From NCBI GenBank assembly GCA_014268975.2, contig CP077096.1, forward strand, positions 883,501 to 947,500: a DNA stretch of 64,000 nucleotides. Reading direction: 5' to 3'. The notes beneath the pieces were generated by a model. The model was not told the origin of the DNA. It made no database searches and worked only from the letters and a program-made list of their open reading frames with translations. Made by a program: the position numbers and the translations under genes. This document shows, in pieces, positions 54,595 to 64,000 of this stretch (its first letter is position 1; each line of letters begins with the position of its first letter). Source of the stretch: Pseudomonas wayambapalatensis. GTDB lineage: Bacteria > Pseudomonadota > Gammaproteobacteria > Pseudomonadales > Pseudomonadaceae.

Positions 54595-55308
54595 ATGAAA
54601 GCAGTCAGCAGTATCAGTCAGATCGCCGGTCTGATGGCCGAGCCCAAGCGCAGTGCCATGCTCTGGGCCTTGATCGATGGTTCGTCCCGGCACGCTGATG
54701 AGTTGGCGCTCATGATCGGCGTCACTCCATCATCGGCCTGCGCCCACCTGTCTTTATTGTCGGCTGCTGGCTTGCTGCGCCTCGAGGCGCGTGGGCGCAA
54801 GCGCTATTTTCGACTGGCCACCCCCGAGGTGATCGCCGCGGTCGAGGCACTGGCCAGCGTGCAGCTTGGTGGCCGTGCCGAATGCCAAACATCGGTCAGG
54901 CCCCTGCAGGTGCCGCTGTCGTTGCGCAGGGCGCGACGTTGTGGTGACCACCTGGGGGGCGAGATTGCGGTCGATCTTTATCGACGCATGGTGGCCGCCG
55001 GCTGGTTGGAGGGCAATGACCTGCATCCTACCGTGAGCCTGGAAGGGCGTGTGCAATTGGCTGCAATTGGCGTCTATATCGATGCGCTGGCGCCCCGCCA
55101 GCGCGGTGGATGTGTGGTCTGTCACAGCAGTGAGTGGAGTGACAACGGCCCCCACCTGGGCGGCGGTGTCGGGCAGGCGATGCTCAGGTTGTTCATGCAG
55201 TCTGGCTGGATACGCGAGCAGGAGGGATCGCGCGTGATGCAGATTTCCACCTTGGGTATTCAGGAGATCAACCGTATCGCGAGGGTGCCGGCATTACAGG
55301 TGGGCTGA
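54595..55308 (+). CDS. ArsR-type winged-helix regulator with C-terminal Cys/His domain
   Basis: Regulator of 237 residues. An N-terminal ArsR winged helix (LMAEPKRSAMLWALIDGSSR, LALMIGVTPSSACAHLSLLS, LLRLEARGRKRYFRL) is followed by a longer C-terminal part. That part has RRCGDHLGGEIAVDLYRRMV and CVVCHSS. A similar R-C-x-DHL-x-G stretch occurs in other long ArsR-like regulators; the Cys and His residues could sense a metal or redox signal. GGAG precedes the ATG. No target is known. The next gene, an adenine deaminase, is convergent. Confidence 0.85.
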   Translation: MKAVSSISQIAGLMAEPKRSAMLWALIDGSSRHADELALMIGVTPSSACAHLSLLSAAGLLRLEARGRKRYFRLATPEVIAAVEALASVQLGGRAECQTSVRPLQVPLSLRRARRCGDHLGGEIAVDLYRRMVAAGWLEGNDLHPTVSLEGRVQLAAIGVYIDALAPRQRGGCVVCHSSEWSDNGPHLGGGVGQAMLRLFMQSGWIREQEGSRVMQISTLGIQEINRIARVPALQVG

Positions 55309-55327
55309 AGTGCCCCTGTAATACCGG
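55288..55327. terminator. Bidirectional terminator between ArsR-type and deaminase genes
   Basis: CCGGCATTACAGG / CCTGTAATACCGG, a 13-bp stem with one mismatch and an inner GGGC / GCCC. It overlaps the ArsR-type stop codon. Confidence 0.65.
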
Positions 55328-55340
55328 TTGTGCTCGCGAC

Positions 55341-57738
<2,398 letters not shown>

Positions 57739-57810
57739 GGTGCCGGCTCCTCTGAAAGTGGGTTCAGGGTTAGCCAGCTCAGTGTTGTCCTGTCTGCTGA
57801 TCCAGGTCCG

Positions 57811-57850
57811 CCGCGAGGCGAGGCATCGAGTCTACTGCCTCGCCACGCGG
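57811..57850. terminator. Terminator after the SDR gene
   Basis: CCGCG-A-GGCGAGGCA / TGCCTCGCC-A-CGCGG: a 15-position stem with a single A/A mismatch and a 10-nt loop, 9 nt past the SDR stop. Confidence 0.8.
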
Positions 57851-57858
57851 CTTTCAAT

Positions 57859-58545
57859 TCACCAGGTCAGGGCGTCGCCCTTGTAGTTGATAAAGCGCAG
57901 GCCGCCCTGGCCGCTTTGCTCGTTGATCCGGTCGAGCATGCCGCGTGTGCTGGTGAACACGTCGATTTCCGCGTTCTCGCCGCCCATGTCGGTTTTCACC
58001 CAGCCTGGGTGCATGGCCAGCACGCTCAGGTCGGAGCGTTGCAACTCCACCACGAAGCTGTTGATCATCGAGTTGAGTGCAGCCTTGCTGGCCTTGTACA
58101 GGCAGATCTCGTTGCCATCCGGGCTGGTCACGCTACCCAGGCCCGAGCTCATGAACGCCAGCACCCCGGTGTTTTCGCGGATCTGTCCGACCAGCCGACG
58201 TGCCACGCGGATGGGCGCTACGGCATTGGTCATGAACAGGTCGCCGATCTGCGAGTCTTGTACGGTTTCCAGATCTTGCGGCAACGGCCCCATGACCCCG
58301 GCGTTGACGAACACCAGGTCGAAGATTTCGCCCTGCACACGCTGCTTGAGGCGGTCGAGCAAAGCGGTATCGTTCATTTCCAAAGATTCGATGCGCACAC
58401 CTGCGACATCGTTGAGGGCGCTGGGCTTGCTCGCATCGCGCACGGTAGCCGTGACGTTCCAGCCGTCTTCACGCAGGCGTTGTACCAAGCCCAGTCCCAA
58501 TCCGCGGGAGGCGCCGATGATGAGGGCGTTTTTGCTTGTGGACAT
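57859..58545 (-). CDS. Short-chain dehydrogenase/reductase
   Basis: NAD(P)-dependent oxidoreductase of 228 residues. Cofactor motif ALIIGASRGLGLGLVQRL, NAG motif (LVFVNAGVMGPL), catalytic Ser in FMSSGLGSV, and YKASKAAL with the active-site Tyr and Lys. The HPGWVKTDMGG segment is typical of the C-factor-like group. The substrate is unknown. The start is at MSTSKN, inferred from homology to the usual SDR N-terminus. Confidence 0.9.
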   Translation of the reverse strand: MSTSKNALIIGASRGLGLGLVQRLREDGWNVTATVRDASKPSALNDVAGVRIESLEMNDTALLDRLKQRVQGEIFDLVFVNAGVMGPLPQDLETVQDSQIGDLFMTNAVAPIRVARRLVGQIRENTGVLAFMSSGLGSVTSPDGNEICLYKASKAALNSMINSFVVELQRSDLSVLAMHPGWVKTDMGGENAEIDVFTSTRGMLDRINEQSGQGGLRFINYKGDALTW

Positions 58546-58683
58546 GTGGACGCTCCGAAGTCGCTTGAAGAAAGGTATCGAGGATACTCCAGGAGGGCGC
58601 GACTCGCCTGCGTTGCTTCTGTACAAAAAATGATCAGACGCTCCGCGCCTTGTGCTGGTGGGCGCCCCGCTTGTTGGCGCACG

Positions 58684-58719
58684 GGTTATCCACAGGCTGT
58701 TCCACAGTTATTGTGCGCA
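58684..58719 (+). repeat. 36-bp repeat copy 1 (DnaA box + CACA-N5-TGTG)
   Basis: Contains TTATCCACAGGC followed by CCACAG and a CACA-N5-TGTG dyad, ending in CGCA. 28 of 36 positions agree with the copy at 58871-58906. Confidence 0.65.
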
Positions 58720-58870
58720 AGCGTGTGGGCACCGGACGAGCCCGCGAAAACCGGGCGGTGGGGATAACTCTCTGGCTTTCAGTGGTTTGCAGGTGTCATA
58801 AAACAGTGATCAAAATATGCTCAATCGGCTGAAAGCCATATGTGGCAAGGCTTGCAAAAGAATGCCCCAA

Positions 58871-58906
58871 GCTTATCCACAGGCAGGCCCACAGCAGTTG
58901 TGGGCA
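58871..58906 (+). repeat. 36-bp repeat copy 2 (DnaA box + CACA-N5-TGTG)
   Basis: Contains TTATCCACAGGC and the dyad CCACA-GCAGT-TGTGG, ending in GGCA. Same orientation as copy 1, 187 bp apart start to start. It abuts the yigZ stop codon. Confidence 0.65.
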
Positions 58907-58910
58907 GCTT

Positions 58911-59495
58911 TCAGCGAAGCTCCAGGCGAATCCGGCCACGGCTGAGGTCGGCCAATTGCTGCTGAAATGTCTGTACGTGCTCTGCGCCCAGCGCCAGGAG
59001 CAGATCGACACCGTTTGCCGTGAACTGTTCGTCCAGCACCAGCCCTTCGGCCTCGGCCAGGCGCAGCTTGAGCAAGGCCAGCTCGCTGAAGGTGCAACTG
59101 CAGGTGAATTCGCTGCGCTGTACAAGCAGCCGTTTCGGCGCCTGTTGCAGGCATTTGTTGGCGCCTCCGCCATAGGCCCGGGCCAGGCCCCCGGTGCCGA
59201 GCTGGATACCGCCATACCAGCGGATGACCAGCACGACCACCTGATCGCAGTCTTGGGCTTCGATCGCCGCAAGGATTGGACGTCCGGCGGTGCCGCCCGG
59301 CTCGCCATCATCGCTGCTGCGGTATTGCGCACCGAGTTTCCAGGCCCAGCAGTTGTGGGTGGCGGCTGGGTCGCTGTGGCGTTCGATGAAGCTCATCGCC
59401 TCGGCAGCGCTGCTGACAGGGCCGGCGAGGGTGATGAAGCGGCTCTTGCGGATGTCTTCGCGGAACTCGCAGAGCTCAAGCAGGGTAGAGGGCAT
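58911..59495 (-). CDS. yigZ: YigZ/IMPACT family protein
   Basis: Protein of 194 residues related to the regulator of eIF2 signalling IMPACT. The N-terminal domain has KSRFITLAGPVSSAAEAMSF, the signature SSDDGEPGGTAGRPIL and VIRWYGGIQLGTGGLARAYG. A C-terminal DUF1949-like domain follows. The molecular role in bacteria is not settled; ribosome- or RNA-related action has been proposed. Convergent genes are absent, and it runs in the same direction as its TetR neighbour with a 9-bp gap. Confidence 0.94.
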   Translation of the reverse strand: MPSTLLELCEFREDIRKSRFITLAGPVSSAAEAMSFIERHSDPAATHNCWAWKLGAQYRSSDDGEPGGTAGRPILAAIEAQDCDQVVVLVIRWYGGIQLGTGGLARAYGGGANKCLQQAPKRLLVQRSEFTCSCTFSELALLKLRLAEAEGLVLDEQFTANGVDLLLALGAEHVQTFQQQLADLSRGRIRLELR

Positions 59496-59504
59496 AGGTC
59501 CGGG

Positions 59505-60167
59505 TCAGGCGGGCGGATTGATGCCGCAGCCTTTGAGAATGATGTGGATAAGGTTGTTGCTGGCGTCTTCCATGTCCTGCTTGGTCAGGCGGCTGCGACC
59601 GGTGACCTGGCAGATCTGGGTGGCGAAGTCAGCGTAGTGCTGGGTACTGCCCCAGAGCAGGAAGATCAGGTGCACAGGGTCTACCCGGTCCATCTTGCCG
59701 GCCTCGATCCAGGCCTGGAACACCGCGGCGCGGCCGCGGAACCACTCGCGGTAGTCGGCGCTGAAGTATTCGGTCAGGCAGTGCCCACCGCTGATCACCT
59801 CCATGGCGAAGATCCGCGATGCCTGCGGGTTGCGTCGGGAGAACTCCATCTTGGTGCGAATGTACTGGCTCAGCGCCACGGCCGGGTCGTCCTCGACGCT
59901 CAGGGCGTTGAAGGTGCTGTCCCACAACTCGATGATGTTGCTGAGCACGGCGATATAAAGGCCGAGCTTATTGGTGAAGTAGTAGTGCAGGTTGGCTTTG
60001 GGCAGGTTGGCCTTCAGCGCGATGGTATTCATGCTGGTGCCCTTGAAACCATGGCGGGCGAATTCGTCTTCGGCGGCCTGGATGATGGCCTGTTCGTTCT
60101 TCTGGCGAATGCGGCCGGCGGGCTTGCCCGAGGCGGAGAGGCGATGCGCAGGGACTTCAAAGGTCAT
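59505..60167 (-). CDS. TetR family regulator, RutR-like
   Basis: Regulator of 220 residues. The helix-turn-helix is at about 22-65 (IIQAAEDEFARHGFKGTSMN, ALKANLPKANLHYYFTNKLG). The C-terminal ligand domain has FSRRNPQASRIFAMEVISGG and YREWFRGRAAVFQAWIEAGK, typical of the RutR-like TetR_C group that controls pyrimidine breakdown. Because uracil breakdown yields beta-alanine, which BauA uses, a link to the neighbouring bauA-mmsA genes is plausible but unproven. The start at MTFEVPAH is inferred; an upstream ATG is possible. Confidence 0.88.
   Translation of the reverse strand: MTFEVPAHRLSASGKPAGRIRQKNEQAIIQAAEDEFARHGFKGTSMNTIALKANLPKANLHYYFTNKLGLYIAVLSNIIELWDSTFNALSVEDDPAVALSQYIRTKMEFSRRNPQASRIFAMEVISGGHCLTEYFSADYREWFRGRAAVFQAWIEAGKMDRVDPVHLIFLLWGSTQHYADFATQICQVTGRSRLTKQDMEDASNNLIHIILKGCGINPPA
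59543..59551 (-). other. DnaA box (exact) inside the TetR gene
   Basis: TGTGGATAA on the plus strand, near the 3' end of the TetR gene. Fourth exact box of the cluster 57171-59551. Confidence 0.6.
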
Positions 60168-60239
60168 GGACGTTTCCGTACGGGGTCTGTGGGCAACGGA
60201 TGTCGGACAGATTACCTGCCTGTGCCGAAGTGACAAGCA

Positions 60240-61157
60240 TTAGCGCGTTGCCGCGAGGCTTTCGAGGAAACTTTCCAGAACCAGGTTCGGACGCCGTCCC
60301 TTGCGCGTCACCCAGCTCAGGCTCAGGTCATAGAAGCGTTGCGCCGGTTTCAATGCCCGCAGGCGGCCTTGCTGGACCCAGAACATTGCGTAGTGATCGG
60401 GCAGGTAGCCGATGTAGCGCCCGGTGAGGATGAGAAAGGCCATGCCCTCGCGGTCCGAGGCGCTGGCGGTGCAGTTCAGGGCCTGGTAGTGCGCCTGGAT
60501 GTCGGCCGGCAGACGGAAGGTCGGGGCGATGGCTTCCTGGCTGTTGAGGCGCTGGTCGTCGATCTTCTGGTCTTCGGCATAGAAGAGCGGGTGGCCCACT
60601 GCGCAGTAGAGCAACGAACGTTCGCTGTACAGGGGTTGGTATTCCAGGCCCGAGAGCGGGCTAGTCTGCGGCACCACGCCAACATGCAGACTGCCGTCCA
60701 GCACCCCTTGTTCGACCTGGCTCGGAGCGATCATGCGAATCTGGATGCGCACGTCCGGCCCGCGATCCTTGAGCTCGGCCAGCGCGTGGGTGATGCGCAT
60801 GTGAGGCAGGGTCACCAGGTTGTCGGTCAGGCCGATGTTGAGTTCGCCACGCAGGTGCTGGTGCAGTCCGTTGACCTCGGTGCGAAAGCTCTCCAGAGCG
60901 CTGAGCAGTTGCAGTGCCGAGTGGTAGACCTCGCGGCCTTCCTCGGTGAGCGAAAAGCCTGCCCGGCCACGCTGGCACAAGCGCAAGCCCAGGCGCTGCT
61001 CCAAGTCATTCATCTGCTGGCTGATGGCCGAGCGCCCGATACCCAGTACGTTTTCCGCCGCCGAGAAGCCGCCGCACTCGACGACACTGCGGTAAATCTT
61101 CAGCAGGCGAATATCGAAATCGCTGACTTGCGCGAGGGGATCGGGGCGACGACTCAT
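60240..61157 (-). CDS. LysR-type regulator, divergent from bauA
   Basis: Regulator of 305 residues. The N-terminal winged helix has IRLLKIYRSVVECGGFSAAE and IGRSAISQQMNDLEQRLGLR. The C-terminal substrate-binding domain follows (LRGELNIGLTDNLVTLPHMR, GRYIGYLPDHYAMFWV). It is divergent from bauA across 118 bp that contain an LTTR-like operator next to its own start codon. That arrangement is the classical one for an activator of the divergent operon that represses itself. The inducer is not known; beta-alanine or malonate semialdehyde are candidates. Confidence 0.93.
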   Translation of the reverse strand: MSRRPDPLAQVSDFDIRLLKIYRSVVECGGFSAAENVLGIGRSAISQQMNDLEQRLGLRLCQRGRAGFSLTEEGREVYHSALQLLSALESFRTEVNGLHQHLRGELNIGLTDNLVTLPHMRITHALAELKDRGPDVRIQIRMIAPSQVEQGVLDGSLHVGVVPQTSPLSGLEYQPLYSERSLLYCAVGHPLFYAEDQKIDDQRLNSQEAIAPTFRLPADIQAHYQALNCTASASDREGMAFLILTGRYIGYLPDHYAMFWVQQGRLRALKPAQRFYDLSLSWVTRKGRRPNLVLESFLESLAATR

Positions 61158-61161
61158 AAGT

Positions 61162-61187
61162 TTAGTCCACTGCTAACTGAAGATTAG
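61162..61187. promoter_or_regulatory. LysR-type operator with three alternating half-sites
   Basis: TTAG (61162-61165), CTAA (61173-61176) and TTAG (61184-61187) are spaced by 7 bp each, i.e. one half-site per 11 bp. The last two form CTAA-N7-TTAG, which fits the T-N11-A LTTR box (T61174, A61186). It lies 5 bp from the lysR ATG and about 90 bp upstream of bauA. Confidence 0.6.
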
Positions 61188-61275
61188 AAATGTTGGCTTT
61201 TTCAGACTTTATCCCCGTGACAATTTAGCTGCAACAACACCCGTCGTTGCCTAGTCGTCTTCCGAGGAACCGCCG

Positions 61276-62622
61276 ATGAACATGCCCGAAACCGCCCCGT
61301 CCGGCCTGGCCAGCCAGCTCAAGCTGGATGCTCACTGGATGCCCTACACCGCCAACCGCAACTTCCAGCGTGATCCGCGCCTGATCGTGGCGGCCGAGGG
61401 CAATTACCTGGTTGACGACAAGGGGCGCAAGATCTTCGACGCACTGTCGGGCCTGTGGACCTGCGGCGCCGGGCATACCCGCAAGGAAATCACCGAAGCG
61501 GTGACGCGTCAGTTGAGCACCCTGGACTACTCGCCGGCCTTCCAGTTCGGTCACCCGCTGTCGTTCCAGCTGGCCGAGAAGATCGCCGAGCTGACGCCAG
61601 GTGACCTCAACCATGTCTTCTATACCAACTCCGGCTCCGAGTGCGCCGACACCGCGCTGAAGATGGTGCGTGCCTACTGGCGCTTGAAAGGCCAGGCAAC
61701 CAAGACCAAGATCATCGGCCGTGCCCGTGGTTACCACGGCGTGAACATCGCCGGCACCAGCCTGGGCGGGGTCAATGGCAACCGCAAGATGTTCGGCCAA
61801 CTGCTGGATGTCGACCATTTGCCTCACACCGTGCTGCCGGTGAACGCGTTCTCCCGCGGCATGCCGGAAGAGGGCGGTATCGCCCTGGCCGACGAGATGC
61901 TCAAGCTGATCGAATTGCATGACGCTTCGAACATCGCCGCGGTGATCGTCGAGCCGCTGGCCGGCTCCGCTGGCGTGCTGCCTCCACCGAAGGGTTATCT
62001 GAAGCGCCTGCGTGAAATCTGCACCCAGCACAACATCCTGCTGATCTTCGACGAAGTGATCACTGGCTTCGGCCGTATGGGGGCGATGACCGGCTCCGAA
62101 GCCTTCGGCGTGACCCCGGATCTGATGTGCATTGCCAAACAGGTGACCAACGGCGCCATCCCGATGGGTGCCGTGATCGCCAGCAGTGAGATCTACCAGA
62201 CCTTCATGAACCAACCGACGCCGGAATACGCCGTGGAATTCCCCCATGGCTACACCTATTCGGCTCACCCTGTGGCCTGTGCTGCCGGTATCGCCGCACT
62301 GGACCTGCTGCAGAAGGAAAACCTGGTGCAGTCCGCCGCCGAACTGGCGCCGCACTTCGAGAAGCTGCTGCATGGCGTAAAGGGCACCAAGAATGTCATC
62401 GACATCCGTAACTACGGCCTGGCTGGCGCGATCCAGATCGCAGCTCGCGATGGCGATGCGATCGTGCGTCCATACGAGACGGCCATGAAACTGTGGAAGG
62501 CCGGCTTCTATGTTCGCTTCGGGGGTGACACCCTGCAGTTCGGCCCAACCTTCAATACCCAGCCGCAGGAACTGGATCGCCTGTTCGACGCGGTAGGCGA
62601 AGCCCTGAACCAGATCGACTGA
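61276..62622 (+). CDS. bauA: Beta-alanine:pyruvate transaminase
   Basis: Class III PLP aminotransferase (omega-amino acid:pyruvate transaminase) of 448 residues. It converts beta-alanine and pyruvate to malonate semialdehyde and alanine. PLP Lys288 is in MCIAKQVTNGAIPMG. Other motifs are YTNSGSECADTALKMVRAYW, RARGYHGVNIAGTSLGGVNG and LIFDEVITGFGRMGAM. The N-terminus (LDAHWMPYTANRNFQRDPR) is the one known from the P. putida enzyme. It is followed by mmsA and preceded by a divergent LysR gene. Confidence 0.97.
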   Translation: MNMPETAPSGLASQLKLDAHWMPYTANRNFQRDPRLIVAAEGNYLVDDKGRKIFDALSGLWTCGAGHTRKEITEAVTRQLSTLDYSPAFQFGHPLSFQLAEKIAELTPGDLNHVFYTNSGSECADTALKMVRAYWRLKGQATKTKIIGRARGYHGVNIAGTSLGGVNGNRKMFGQLLDVDHLPHTVLPVNAFSRGMPEEGGIALADEMLKLIELHDASNIAAVIVEPLAGSAGVLPPPKGYLKRLREICTQHNILLIFDEVITGFGRMGAMTGSEAFGVTPDLMCIAKQVTNGAIPMGAVIASSEIYQTFMNQPTPEYAVEFPHGYTYSAHPVACAAGIAALDLLQKENLVQSAAELAPHFEKLLHGVKGTKNVIDIRNYGLAGAIQIAARDGDAIVRPYETAMKLWKAGFYVRFGGDTLQFGPTFNTQPQELDRLFDAVGEALNQID

Positions 62623-62639
62623 TCTTTCCGACGCTGACG

Positions 62640-62661
62640 ACAGGCGCCTGAGCGCGCCTGT
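62640..62661 (+). terminator. Hairpin between bauA and mmsA
   Basis: Perfect 8-bp repeat ACAGGCGC / GCGCCTGT with a 6-nt loop. There is no T-run, so it more likely lowers read-through or protects the bauA 3' end than fully ends transcription. Confidence 0.5.
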
Positions 62662-62688
62662 TCCAACCTTCTTTATCTGGAGTTCTGC

Positions 62689-64000
<1,312 letters not shown>

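Larger units (their letters stand above)
58546..58910. other. 365-bp intergenic region with DnaA boxes and repeats
   Basis: No gene is seen. Two exact DnaA boxes lie at 58686-58694 and 58873-58881 in the same direction, each within a 36-bp imperfect direct repeat. A near box, TTATCCCCA, is on the minus strand at 58759-58767. A perfect 10-bp inverted repeat TGGCTTTCAG / CTGAAAGCCA is at 58773-58782 and 58829-58838, with a 46-bp A/T-rich loop. A further CAGCTTTCAG copy overlaps the yigZ 3' end. Both flanking genes read leftward; this is the upstream region of the SDR gene. Confidence 0.6.

Noticed and set aside
54212..54598. A 128-codon frame before the ArsR-type gene
   Set aside because: No ribosome-binding site, no family match, and it runs into the regulator start; treated as non-coding.
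58650..58832. Short frame in the DnaA-box region
   Set aside because: It runs through the repeats, has no ribosome-binding site and atypical composition.

Overview
The window is a GC-rich, densely coded stretch of chromosome from a member of the Pseudomonas putida group or a close relative. Evidence for this is the gene order dsbD - chemoreceptor - gcbA - DUF2333 - nudix - SUI1 - speA, which matches the order I recall from P. aeruginosa and P. putida. Other support comes from pseudomonad REP elements (TGTGGGAGCGGGCTTGCCCG type), the cueA-cueR copper operon and the bauA-mmsA pair. I see no rRNA, tRNA, insertion sequence, prophage or CRISPR array. Both ends cut a gene: dsbD on the left, mmsA on the right.

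Layout. 1-11 kb is core genome: dsbD, a CtpL-like chemoreceptor, the diguanylate cyclase GcbA, a DUF2333 membrane protein, a Nudix hydrolase, an SUI1/YciH factor, arginine decarboxylase SpeA and a MATE exporter. 11-19 kb holds the cell-envelope pair yfhM (alpha-2-macroglobulin lipoprotein) and pbpC (PBP1C), with a small membrane protein gene between them. 19-22.6 kb encodes a glycine-rich, repeat-built lipoprotein followed by a TpsB/FhaC-type outer-membrane transporter. This looks like a non-canonical two-partner arrangement. 22.6-37.5 kb is a full Tad/Flp pilus locus: flp pilin, a stand-alone receiver, rcpC-rcpA-tadZ-tadA-tadB-tadC-tadD, a DUF3613 protein, the pprB regulator, fppA prepilin peptidase, a TadE/F-type pseudopilin, the pprA kinase and tadG. 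A REPIN closes this block.

37.7-46.8 kb carries two DUF4136 lipoproteins, cmoM with a MazG-like gene, a divergent fatty-acid cluster (HMW FabG + MaoC versus a FadI-like thiolase), an AraC regulator and an autotransporter. 46.9-54 kb holds a dCache chemoreceptor and a copper-efflux module: cueA-cueR on one strand and copZ on the other, each behind a CueR-type promoter, with an uncharacterised secreted protein between. A Bcr/CflA exporter and a small protein follow. 54-64 kb has an ArsR-type regulator, two purine-base deaminases, an SDR, YigZ, a TetR and a LysR regulator, then bauA-mmsA for beta-alanine and malonate-semialdehyde breakdown.

The less expected signals are the glycine-rich lipoprotein/TpsB pair beside the Tad locus and a cluster of four exact DnaA boxes at 57.2-59.6 kb. 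Two of those boxes lie in 36-bp imperfect direct repeats between genes. Others are a TadZ without a usable Walker A, a terminator-like leader before the SUI1 gene, and a three-half-site LysR operator before bauA. The window is otherwise ordinary Pseudomonas chromosome, and most genes could be named from family motifs and neighbourhood.
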